5,957 bases of DNA from Planctomycetota bacterium (GTDB taxonomy: Bacteria > Planctomycetota > UBA1135 > GCA-002686595). Of the stretch, positions 1 through 5,957 are shown piece by piece. Within the stretch, counting starts at the first letter, position 1. Every line of letters starts with the position of its first letter. Location: assembly GCA_011524785.1 (NCBI GenBank), contig WTJQ01000511.1:1-5957 (forward strand), in the 5' to 3' direction. Position numbers and translations under genes: made by a program. The notes under the pieces are model-generated. The model searched no databases. It was not told the origin of the DNA and saw nothing but the letters and a program-made list of their open reading frames with translations.

Positions 1-2148
1 GTCTCGTTCTGGGGGCGGGACGACGGCGGCCGCGACCAGCAGCTCGACAGCCTCGAAGAGAACTGGGACGGCGCCGTGGAGACCTCCCCGGGCCAGGCCC
101 CGACCAACCACAAGTGGTCGCTCGGTGGTGGGGGCCGCCTGGAGCTCGACCGTGAGTGGACCTTCGGCGGCTTCGGAGGCGTCTTCTACGAGCAGGACTC
201 GTCCTTCTACGACAACGGGATCGACGACAAGTACTGGGTCACCACGCCCGGCGCCGGGATGACGCCCAAGGAGACCCAGGGCACCTCCCAGGACGGCGAC
301 TTCAAGACCAACCTCTTCGACGTCGTGCGCTCCCAGGACTCCGTTCGCTGGGGGGGACTCGCCACGTTCGGCCTCGAGTCCGAGAACCACTTCCTGGGTC
401 TCACCGGCCTCTACACGCGGAACGCGGCCGACACCGCGACGCGGGCGACCGACACGCGCGGCAAGCAGTACTACTTCCCGGGCTACGACCCCAACGACGA
501 GGACTCCCCGGGCTACGACGCGGACGACTCCGCGCCCTACCTGGTCACCGAGACGCTCGAGTACACGGAGCGCACCACCCAGACGCTCCAGCTGAACGGC
601 CGTCACACCCTGGCCAGCGGCGGCGGGACCTGGCTCGGCGCCAACTTCGACGCCCCCGAGCTCAGCTGGACCCTGTCCTCGAGCGGCGCCAGCCTCGACC
701 AGCCCGACAAGCGCCAGTTCGGTGGGCTTTGGTCCCCGAACGAGCTCCTGTTCGACGTCCTCGAGGTGGGCGGGTGGCAGCCCTTCAAGCCGGGCGCCAA
801 CTTCAACTTCGGCAACCTCCAGCGCATCTGGAAGCAGATCGAGGAGGACAGTGAGCAGGCGAAGCTCGACCTGGAGTTCCCCTTCGACGTCGGCGAGGAC
901 GCCGACCCGGGCTCCCTCCGCGTGGGGGTGTTCCAGGACGTGGTCAACCGCGACTTCTACCAGGACTCCTTCGGCAACTTCGGGGACAACTCCGGCTACT
1001 GGGCCGGCTTCGAGGACTCCTGGGGCGCGGCCTGGGACAGCCAGGACCACCCCATCACCGAGTCGACCTTCGACATCGACTATCGCGGCCGCCAGAAGAT
1101 CGCGGCCTCCTACGCGATGTTCGACGTGCCCCTGAGCACGGGCATGAACCTGATCGGAGGGGCGCGCTTCGAGTCGACCGACATCGACGTGAACATCTCG
1201 GCCGAGGAGGACGCGTTCTGGTACCAGTTCGGCACGCCCGGTCAGATCGACTTCTCCGAGCCGGGGATCGCCGACGCCGACTTCGAGCAGGACGACGTGC
1301 TCCCGTCGCTCTCCCTCGTCTACGAGCCCACTGAGCAGCTCACGCTCCGGGCCGCCTACAGCGAGACGATCGCGCGGCAGACCTTCAAGGAGCTCACGCC
1401 GGTCGTGCAGCAGGAGTACCTCGGGGGGCCGATCTTCCTCGGCAACCCCGACCTGCGCATGAGCAACCTGGAGAACTTCGATCTCCGCTTCGACTACACG
1501 CCTTACGAGGGCGGGCTCGCGAGCCTCTCGTTCTTCCACAAGAGCGTGGAGGACGCGATCGAGTACGTGGCCGTCGGCTCGCAGGAGTTCCAGTTCACGA
1601 CGGCCCTGAACTATCCCAAGGGTGAGCTCACGGGCTGGGAGTTCGAGGTGCGGCACGCGTTCGACGGCGCGGTCGAGGGGCTCGGGGTCGGGGCGAACGC
1701 GACCCTGATCGACTCCGAGGTGGATCTCACGCCCTTCGAGATCGAGCAGTTCGCCCTGCCCGGCGTGGCCGTGGACATCACCTCACGGGAGATGACCAAC
1801 GCGCCCGAGCACCTGTTCAACCTCTACACGACCTACGACCTGGAGCGCACCGGGACCAACCTCGCGCTCTTCTACACGGTCCAGGGCGACACGCTCGTCG
1901 AGGGCGCTGGCATCGACAACGGCAACTTCGTGCCCAGCGTCTTCCAGAACGAGTACGACACCCTGAACTTCAGCGCGTCGCAGGACCTCGGCGACGGCCT
2001 GCGCCTGCAGTTCCGCGCCAAGAACCTCACCAACCCGCTCATCGAGCGGGTCTACCGCCACGAGTCCATCGGCGATGACGTGACCCGGACCTCGTTCACG
2101 CGAGGCATCGAGTACTCCCTGTCGATCTCCTACCGCCTCTCCTTCTGA
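1..2148 (+). CDS. TonB-dependent outer-membrane receptor, C-terminal beta-barrel part (5' truncated by window)
   Basis: Outer-membrane active-transport receptor, powered by TonB, that brings a scarce ligand into the periplasm. The frame is open from base 1, so the GTG at 76 is an internal Val codon and not the start. The 715 residues visible here are beta-barrel; signal peptide, TonB box and plug must lie upstream. Barrel hallmarks (numbering from base 1): many alternating aromatic/polar strands, VLPSLSLVY (433-441), RAAYSETIARQTFKELTP (450-467), the GNPDL turn (481-485) followed by NLENFDLRF, and AKNLTNP (673-679). The chain ends in a strand with a terminal Phe (YRLSF), as outer-membrane assembly by BAM normally requires. 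Loops are rich in Asp, Trp and Tyr, including an acidic PGYD repeat (160-177) and a Trp-rich stretch (333-345). It resembles the large TonB-Xanth-Caul type of receptors in style. The substrate (siderophore, vitamin, glycan or other) cannot be assigned. It precedes a complete energiser gene set, 60 nt away from the next gene. Confidence 0.93.
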   Translation, partial: VSFWGRDDGGRDQQLDSLEENWDGAVETSPGQAPTNHKWSLGGGGRLELDREWTFGGFGGVFYEQDSSFYDNGIDDKYWVTTPGAGMTPKETQGTSQDGDFKTNLFDVVRSQDSVRWGGLATFGLESENHFLGLTGLYTRNAADTATRATDTRGKQYYFPGYDPNDEDSPGYDADDSAPYLVTETLEYTERTTQTLQLNGRHTLASGGGTWLGANFDAPELSWTLSSSGASLDQPDKRQFGGLWSPNELLFDVLEVGGWQPFKPGANFNFGNLQRIWKQIEEDSEQAKLDLEFPFDVGEDADPGSLRVGVFQDVVNRDFYQDSFGNFGDNSGYWAGFEDSWGAAWDSQDHPITESTFDIDYRGRQKIAASYAMFDVPLSTGMNLIGGARFESTDIDVNISAEEDAFWYQFGTPGQIDFSEPGIADADFEQDDVLPSLSLVYEPTEQLTLRAAYSETIARQTFKELTPVVQQEYLGGPIFLGNPDLRMSNLENFDLRFDYTPYEGGLASLSFFHKSVEDAIEYVAVGSQEFQFTTALNYPKGELTGWEFEVRHAFDGAVEGLGVGANATLIDSEVDLTPFEIEQFALPGVAVDITSREMTNAPEHLFNLYTTYDLERTGTNLALFYTVQGDTLVEGAGIDNGNFVPSVFQNEYDTLNFSASQDLGDGLRLQFRAKNLTNPLIERVYRHESIGDDVTRTSFTRGIEYSLSISYRLSF
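475..519 (+). repeat. Short tandem direct repeat inside the receptor gene (PGYD motif)
   Basis: Two copies of a 15-nt unit, at 475-489 and 505-519, match at 14 of 15 positions and are 30 nt apart. Both encode PGYD followed by an Asp-rich run (PGYDPNDEDS then PGYDADD). The intervals stay in frame, so this reads as a 10-residue duplication in a predicted surface loop and not as a mobile or regulatory repeat. Asp-rich loops can bind divalent cations, but nothing here proves it. Confidence 0.55.
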
Positions 2149-2208
2149 GCCGCGCGTCCCTCCGCTCGCGGCGACCTCCGAAAGAACCAGACCCTGCCCC
2201 TCGAGACC

Positions 2209-3018
2209 ATGAAACCCCAGTGCCCCCAACGCCGCTCGACCTGGCTCCGGTCGGGAGCCCTCGCGCTCCTCGCCGGCTCCACGCTCATGGCCCTCGGCCA
2301 GCGCTCCCGCGCCCAGGGGGACGACGACCCCGTGGCGTCGTCCCGGACCGTGCTCGAGCAGTGGGTCGAGACCGAGCGTCTGCTCTCCAAGGAGAAGCGC
2401 GACTGGGTCCTCGGGCGTGAGTCGCTCAACGAGCGCATCGGGCTCGTCGAGCGCGAGATCGCCTCGTTCCAGGAGCGCATCGAGGAGGCCAAGGGCAGCA
2501 TCGCCGAGGCCGACAAGAAGCGTGAGGAGCTGATGGCGGAGAACGAGCGCCTGAAGGAGGCCACCTCGTCGCTGGTCGACACCATCGCGGCCCTGGAGGG
2601 ACGGGTCCGCGCGCTCCTGCCGCGCCTGCCGGAGCCGATCCAGGACAAGGTCAAGCCGCTGTCCCAGCGCCTCCCGGAGGAGGGCGCCGAGTCCAAGGAC
2701 TCCCTCAGCGTGCGGTTCCAGAACGTGGTCGGGATCCTGAGCCAGGTGAACAAGTACCACCGTGAGATCCACGTCGAGACCGAGGTCCGCGACATCGGCG
2801 GTGGGCGCCAGGCCGAGGTGGCGACGCTCTACCTGGGCCTCAGCCAGGGCTACTACGTGAGCAACGACGGCACGGCCGCCGGCCGGGGCACCTCCACCGC
2901 CGACGGCTTCGAGTGGACGCCGCAGAACGACGCGGCGGCCGAGATCGCCGAGGCCATTCGGATCATGAAGAGCGAGGCTCCGGCGAGCTTCGTTCGTCTG
3001 CCCATCACCATCCAGTGA
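2209..3018 (+). CDS. DUF3450 family periplasmic coiled-coil protein of a TonB2-type system
   Basis: A 269-residue secreted protein of the DUF3450 family, whose genes habitually sit just upstream of TtpC-like MotA/TolQ/ExbB genes. Its molecular function is not established; a periplasmic partner of the TonB2 machine is the usual inference. Residues 1-35 look like a signal peptide: basic n-region (RRSTWLR), hydrophobic core 16-29 (GALALLAGSTLMAL), and cleavage either after ALG (30) or after SRA (35). Residues 45-135 form a heptad-rich, highly charged coiled coil rich in Glu, Lys and Arg. A C-terminal domain (about 165-269) carries the family-like segments LYLGLSQGYYVSNDG (207-221), GFEWTP (233-238) and FVRLPITIQ at the end. 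The ATG at 2209 is chosen because it gives the signal peptide; the next ATG (2287) would destroy it. There is no convincing Shine-Dalgarno upstream. It lies 60 nt after the receptor stop and 17 nt before the TtpC-like gene, implying co-transcription at least with the latter. Confidence 0.87.
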   Translation: MKPQCPQRRSTWLRSGALALLAGSTLMALGQRSRAQGDDDPVASSRTVLEQWVETERLLSKEKRDWVLGRESLNERIGLVEREIASFQERIEEAKGSIAEADKKREELMAENERLKEATSSLVDTIAALEGRVRALLPRLPEPIQDKVKPLSQRLPEEGAESKDSLSVRFQNVVGILSQVNKYHREIHVETEVRDIGGGRQAEVATLYLGLSQGYYVSNDGTAAGRGTSTADGFEWTPQNDAAAEIAEAIRIMKSEAPASFVRLPITIQ

Positions 3019-3021
3019 GAC

Positions 3022-3027
3022 GAGGAG
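3022..3027 (+). promoter_or_regulatory. Shine-Dalgarno sequence of the TtpC-like gene
   Basis: GAGGAG ends 8 nt before the ATG at 3036. It lies just after the TGA of the DUF3450 gene (3016-3018). This decides the start at 3036 over the in-frame GTG at 2913, which would overlap the preceding gene by about 100 nt and bury the signal peptide. It is the only strong ribosome binding site among the five downstream genes. Confidence 0.75.
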
Positions 3028-3035
3028 CCGATCCC

Positions 3036-4595
3036 ATGAACCGCACCAGCGCCATGCAAGCCGCCACGCTCTCCGCCCTCCTCCTCGCGCCCCTGGCTCT
3101 CGGCCAGGGCCAGGATCCGGCCGACGGGGCCGGCGCGACCCTCGCGACGACCGAGGAGACGCTCCAGGCACGCCTCGAGGCCAGCATCGCCGAGCTCAAC
3201 CGCGTCCGGGAGCAGCTCGCCGCCGAGAAGGTCCCCCTGGCTCAGCGCCTCGCTGAGCTCCAGGGCGAGCTGTCCGGCGTCCGCGCCGAGTACCAGACGA
3301 CCACGCGGACCCTCGACTCGCGCAGCCTCGACCTCAGCAACCTCGGCACCGAGCTCAAGTCCCGCAACGACGAGCGCACCTACCTGTCGAACCTGCTGAC
3401 CCAGTACCTCGAGGGCTTCGAGACGGGGCTGCACATCGCAGAGCTCGCGCGCTACGAGGCTCCCGTCGAGGAGGCCAAGCTGGCCCCCGAGAACAGCAAC
3501 CTCTCCGAGCTCGAGGTGTACCGCGCCCAGGCGAGCATCCTGTCCGTGTCCCTGGATCGCCTGGAGGCGGCCCTCGGCGGCGAGCTCTTCGAGGGCACGG
3601 CCATCGACGAGACCGGGCTGCAGCAGCCGGGGCGGTTCGCCCTGGTGGGACCGGCCGCACTGTTCCTCAGCAGCGGTGGGAGCATCGGCACGGCCGAGCA
3701 GCGCCTCGGGTCCCTCGAGCCGGCGCAGATCGGCTTCGCGCTCCCCGAGGACCAGGAGGCGGCGCGCGGGCTGCTCCAGAACGGCACCGGCGCGTTCCCC
3801 CTCGACCCGACCCTGGGCGATGCCCACAAGCTGGCTGCCACCCAGGAGACCTTCCTGGAGCACGTCCAGAAGGGCGGCGCGGTCATGTACCCGATCGGCG
3901 GCATGGCGGCCCTCGCGCTGCTGGTCGCCCTCTACAAGTACCTGACCATGGCCTTCATCCGCCGTCCGTCGGGCAAGCGCGTCACGGCGCTCCTCGCCGC
4001 GGTGGGTCAGGGCAACCGTGAGGAGGCCGAGAGCGCCGTCCGCAAGATCGGCGGGCCGACCGGCCGCATGCTCGCCGTGGGCGTCGAGCACATGGACGAG
4101 CCGCGGGAGCTGGTCGAGGAGGCGATGTACGAGAGCGTCCTCACGACCCGCCTCAAGCTGCAGGGCATGCTGCCCTTCATCGCGATCTGCGCGGCCTCCG
4201 CTCCCCTGCTCGGGCTGCTCGGCACCGTGACCGGCATCATCAACACCTTCAAGCTGATCACCGTGTTCGGCTCCGGGGACGTCAAGTCGCTCTCGGGCGG
4301 CATCTCCGAGGCGCTGATCACCACGAAGTTCGGCCTGATCGTGGCCATCCCCTCCCTGCTCCTGCACGCCTTCCTGTCGCGCAAGGCCAAGGGCGTCACG
4401 GACCAGATGGAGAAGTCCGCCGTCTCCTTCACCAACCAGCTGGCCCGGACCCAGGCCTCGGCTCCCGCATCCGCGCCCTCCGGCGAGGGCGGCGGGACCA
4501 GCGGGGGCGGCGCGGCCGAGCCCTCCGAGGACCAGGTCCGCAAGGTGCTCGCCGAGCTCCTCGGTGAGGACTCCGCGGCGACGCCCGCCTCCTGA
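3036..4595 (+). CDS. TtpC-like MotA/TolQ/ExbB proton-channel family protein with N-terminal periplasmic coiled coil
   Basis: An enlarged ExbB relative (519 residues; classical ExbB is roughly 240) matching the architecture of TtpC, which Vibrio TonB2 systems need besides ExbB2, ExbD2 and TonB2. Order: signal peptide 1-23 (hydrophobic 11-22, cleavage ALG|QGQ); coiled coil about 38-125; a periplasmic domain about 160-275 including GRFALVG (199-205) and PLDPTLGDA (255-263); membrane helix 1 about 284-307 followed by basic RRPSGKR; a cytoplasmic loop; helix 2 about 380-402 with [12 protein letters not shown] (389-400); helix 3 about 425-447 with SEALITTKFGL. By motif alignment T397, E425 and T430 correspond to E. 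coli ExbB T148, E176 and T181, the polar residues of the channel lining, so the core looks functional. Oddities: Lys431 directly after the TT pair, and a 48-residue C-terminal tail (472-519), Ala/Ser/Pro/Gly-rich and ending in a short acidic helix (SEDQVRKVLAELLGED). It is 17 nt after DUF3450 and 11 nt before exbB. A TolQ or flagellar MotA role is unlikely given the context. Confidence 0.9.
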   Translation: MNRTSAMQAATLSALLLAPLALGQGQDPADGAGATLATTEETLQARLEASIAELNRVREQLAAEKVPLAQRLAELQGELSGVRAEYQTTTRTLDSRSLDLSNLGTELKSRNDERTYLSNLLTQYLEGFETGLHIAELARYEAPVEEAKLAPENSNLSELEVYRAQASILSVSLDRLEAALGGELFEGTAIDETGLQQPGRFALVGPAALFLSSGGSIGTAEQRLGSLEPAQIGFALPEDQEAARGLLQNGTGAFPLDPTLGDAHKLAATQETFLEHVQKGGAVMYPIGGMAALALLVALYKYLTMAFIRRPSGKRVTALLAAVGQGNREEAESAVRKIGGPTGRMLAVGVEHMDEPRELVEEAMYESVLTTRLKLQGMLPFIAICAASAPLLGLLGTVTGIINTFKLITVFGSGDVKSLSGGISEALITTKFGLIVAIPSLLLHAFLSRKAKGVTDQMEKSAVSFTNQLARTQASAPASAPSGEGGGTSGGGAAEPSEDQVRKVLAELLGEDSAATPAS

Positions 4596-4606
4596 CGCAG
4601 CGCTCC

Positions 4607-5323
4607 ATGGACCTCCAAGCCCTCATCGATCAGGCCGTTGGCCTGTGGACCGAAGCCCGGGAGATCTGGCTCTCGGGTGGCTGGGCCATGATCGCGATCT
4701 CCGTGATCGCGCTCGTGATGTTCAGCGTGGGCATGGGGCTGCACTTCAAGCTGCGCGCGAAGGGCTTCCAGCGGGTGCCGGAGTCCACCTGGCGGCGCTG
4801 GATCGACCGTCGCCTGGAGCGTGAGGGGGTCATCGGGGACCTCATGGACGAGGTCGCCGACACCGAGTCGATCGAGGGGATGTCCCTCGGCTTCGACGAG
4901 CTGCGCACCACCGAGATCGTGCCCCTCGATCGCGACCTGCGGGTCATGAAGACCTGCGTCAGCGCCGCGCCGCTGGTCGGGCTGCTGGGCACCGTCACCG
5001 GGATGCTCTCGACCTTCGGCGCCCTCGCCACCGGCGGGGGGGGCGACAAGACCATGGGCATGGTGGCCAAGGGGATCTCCGAGGCCCTGATCACGACCGA
5101 GACGGGCCTCGTCATCGCCCTGCCCGGCCTCTTCTTCCAGTACCAGCTGGCGCGGCGCACCGAGGCCTACCGCGCCTTCCTCGCCCACCTCGAGTCCGTG
5201 TGCGTCCAGCGCCTGTTCCGCAGGCAGCGGGACGAGGCCGCACGCGTCGAGGAGGAGCGCGCCCGCGCCGAGGCCCGGCGGGTGCTGCGCGCCCGGCTGG
5301 CGACGAGGATCCACTCGGCCTGA
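4607..5323 (+). CDS. exbB: ExbB, proton-channel subunit of the TonB motor (MotA/TolQ/ExbB family)
   Basis: Inner-membrane subunit that, as a pentamer around an ExbD dimer in characterised systems, uses the proton gradient to energise TonB. Its 238 residues are normal family size. Membrane helix 1 is about 24-46 ([20 protein letters not shown]), followed by a charged cytoplasmic loop (47-115) with many Arg, Glu and Asp. Helix 2 is about 118-140 with [12 protein letters not shown] (121-132), and helix 3 about 159-180 with [17 protein letters not shown] (158-174). T129, E159 and T164 align by motif with E. coli ExbB T148, E176 and T181. Glu165 takes the place of Lys431 in the upstream TtpC-like paralogue. 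After helix 3 comes a 56-residue Arg/Glu/Ala-rich, probably helical cytoplasmic tail (183-238), longer than expected. The start ATG at 4607 lies 11 nt after the preceding stop; no clear Shine-Dalgarno precedes it, so translation may depend on coupling. Next gene 17 nt downstream. Confidence 0.93.
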   Translation: MDLQALIDQAVGLWTEAREIWLSGGWAMIAISVIALVMFSVGMGLHFKLRAKGFQRVPESTWRRWIDRRLEREGVIGDLMDEVADTESIEGMSLGFDELRTTEIVPLDRDLRVMKTCVSAAPLVGLLGTVTGMLSTFGALATGGGGDKTMGMVAKGISEALITTETGLVIALPGLFFQYQLARRTEAYRAFLAHLESVCVQRLFRRQRDEAARVEEERARAEARRVLRARLATRIHSA

Positions 5324-5340
5324 ACCCGACCGACACGACC

Positions 5341-5757
5341 ATGGGACGATTCCGCGACCAGAGCTCCGACGACAGCAGCGAGACGGCGATCGACATGTCG
5401 CCGCTGATCGACTGCGTCTTCATCCTCCTGATCTTCTTCATCGTGACCACGGTCTTCGTGGAGGAGACCGGGGTCGAGGTGGACAAGCCGCAGGCCGCCT
5501 CCGGGGCGGCGCTCGAGAAGACCAGCATCCTCCTGGCCCTGACCGACAAGGGACAGGTCGTCTACGGCGGGCGCGACATCGGCATCAGCGGCGTCCAGCC
5601 GCTGATCAAGCGCATGACCGCCAAGGAGGCGCTGCCGGTGATCATCCAGGCCGACACCGTGTCCCAGTCCGGCCTGCTCGTCCGCATCATCGACCAGGTC
5701 AAGCTGGCCGACCCCTCGCTCAAGGTGAGCATCGCCACCGCGCCTCCCCGCGGCTGA
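5341..5757 (+). CDS. exbD: ExbD, biopolymer transport protein (ExbD/TolR family)
   Basis: Single-span inner-membrane partner of ExbB. Its membrane aspartate is the proton-carrying residue and its periplasmic domain contacts TonB. The 138 residues match the family's usual length. A short acidic, Ser-rich cytoplasmic N-terminus (1-18) leads into [20 protein letters not shown] (18-37), a near-textbook ExbD/TolR segment in which Asp24 corresponds to E. coli ExbD Asp25. The periplasmic domain (about 41-138) shows the usual alternating strands and [20 protein letters not shown] (101-120), followed by [13 protein letters not shown]. The open frame extends upstream to a GTG at 5200, but that would overlap exbB by 124 nt and put an Arg/Pro-rich run before the conserved N-terminus, so the ATG at 5341 is chosen. 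No clear Shine-Dalgarno is visible. It is 17 nt after exbB and 9 nt before tonB. Confidence 0.95.
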   Translation: MGRFRDQSSDDSSETAIDMSPLIDCVFILLIFFIVTTVFVEETGVEVDKPQAASGAALEKTSILLALTDKGQVVYGGRDIGISGVQPLIKRMTAKEALPVIIQADTVSQSGLLVRIIDQVKLADPSLKVSIATAPPRG

Positions 5758-5766
5758 ACCGGAACC

Positions 5767-5957
5767 ATGGCCCGCACCACCGATCGAAGCCTCGCGAGGC
5801 GCCTGTTCGACCGGCTCCTGTCCCTCTTCGGAGCGGTGGGCCTGACCGCGCTGTTCTTCCTGCTCCTGCCCCTGATCCAGGCGATCACCAAGGAGCGCAG
5901 TGACACCCTGGAGCTCGTGCAGGCCGACTCGGCGGCGCTCCCGCCGCCGCCCCCGCC
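5767..5957 (+). CDS. tonB: TonB energy transducer, N-terminal part (3' truncated by window end)
   Basis: The frame opens at ATG 5767, 9 nt after the exbD stop, and runs off the window, giving 63 complete codons plus two bases. A basic N-terminus (MARTTDRSLARRLFDR) precedes one membrane helix, about 17-40 (LLSLFGAVGLTALFFLLLPLIQ). A short charged stretch (TKERSDTLELVQADS) then leads into a run of consecutive prolines from residue 59. This signal anchor plus proline-rich spacer is the N-terminal layout of TonB, which spans the periplasm and pulls on receptor plugs through its C-terminal domain (not in the window). Position after exbD supports the call. The anchor has no histidine, unlike the SHLS-type anchor of E. 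coli TonB; TonB2-type proteins often differ there. A weak CCGGAA just upstream of the start is at best a poor ribosome binding site. Because the C-terminal domain is missing, a different proline-rich membrane protein cannot be wholly excluded. Confidence 0.82.
   Translation, partial: MARTTDRSLARRLFDRLLSLFGAVGLTALFFLLLPLIQAITKERSDTLELVQADSAALPPPPP

Noticed and set aside
2149..2172. Possible terminator hairpin after the receptor gene (GCCGCG at 2149-2154 pairing with CGCGGC at 2167-2172)
   Set aside because: The stem is only 6 bp with a 12-nt loop, has no following T tract, and such inverted repeats are common by chance in this GC-rich DNA.
2149..2208. Promoter or operator (for example a Fur box) in the largest intergenic gap
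   Set aside because: No recognisable -35/-10 pair and no AT-rich Fur-like palindrome is present; the 60 nt are C/G-rich with only a short A-rich patch near 2180-2188.
2913..3035. Upstream GTG start for the TtpC-like gene
   Set aside because: It would overlap the DUF3450 gene, add a charged low-complexity stretch before the signal peptide, and ignore the good GAGGAG-ATG at 3022-3038.
4209..5125. Similar DNA stretches in the two ExbB-family genes as a possible recombination repeat
   Set aside because: The similarity follows the conserved GLLGTVTG and ISEALITT protein motifs, with differing third codon positions; it is explained by paralogy and not by a recent DNA duplication.
1783..5314. Very long open frames on the minus strand (about 462, 504 and 435 codons)
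   Set aside because: They lie exactly opposite well-supported genes, have low-complexity Arg/Gly/Leu/Ala-rich translations without recognisable domains, and are expected from strong G/C bias at third codon positions of the plus-strand genes.
5200..5340. Upstream GTG start for exbD
   Set aside because: The extra 47 residues are Arg/Pro/Gly-rich read-through of the exbB frame-shadow, and the ATG at 5341 gives the normal ExbD length and N-terminus.
3036..5757. ZorAB-type antiphage motor or a TolQR/MotAB system
   Set aside because: ZorA carries a long cytoplasmic tail after its membrane core, whereas here the coiled coil is N-terminal and periplasmic behind a signal peptide. No TolA/TolB/Pal or peptidoglycan-binding MotB domain is present, while TonB and a TonB-dependent receptor are.

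Overview
The window is high-GC DNA (well above 60 % G+C by eye, with strong G/C preference at third codon positions). It carries one co-directional block of six plus-strand genes. Together they make a TonB energy-transduction system of the kind known as TonB2/TtpC in Vibrio, with an outer-membrane receptor directly upstream. The organism must be a diderm (Gram-negative-type) bacterium, because an outer-membrane beta-barrel receptor and a TonB machine are only useful with an outer membrane. High GC, few Shine-Dalgarno motifs and the style of the DUF3450 and TtpC-like proteins suggest an environmental, perhaps marine, lineage such as a high-GC planctomycete-like group or a proteobacterium. That placement is a guess and not shown by the sequence.

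Layout: 1-2148 is the C-terminal 715 residues of a TonB-dependent receptor, whose signal peptide and plug lie upstream of the window. After a 60-nt gap come a secreted coiled-coil DUF3450 protein (2209-3018), a large TtpC-like MotA/TolQ/ExbB protein with a signal peptide and an N-terminal periplasmic coiled coil (3036-4595), a conventional-core ExbB (4607-5323), ExbD (5341-5757), and the first 63 codons of TonB (5767 to the window end), cut inside its proline-rich region. The gaps between the last five genes are 17, 11, 17 and 9 nt, so they almost certainly form one transcript. The receptor may share it, since no clear promoter or terminator is visible in the 60-nt gap.

How they work together: ExbB and ExbD should form the proton-driven inner-membrane motor, which energises TonB. 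TonB crosses the periplasm and pulls on the plug of a receptor to import a scarce substrate. In TonB2-type systems the TtpC protein is an additional essential part, and DUF3450 is a regular gene neighbour that probably works with its periplasmic coiled coil. The substrate cannot be read from the receptor fragment.

No RNA genes, mobile elements, CRISPR arrays or origins were seen. Every stretch longer than 60 nt is coding. The architecture is known rather than a new system. The points worth a second look are opposite charges at one position of the two ExbB-family channel helices, unusual tails on both proteins, a histidine-free TonB membrane anchor, and a shared start-codon context with only one clear Shine-Dalgarno sequence.
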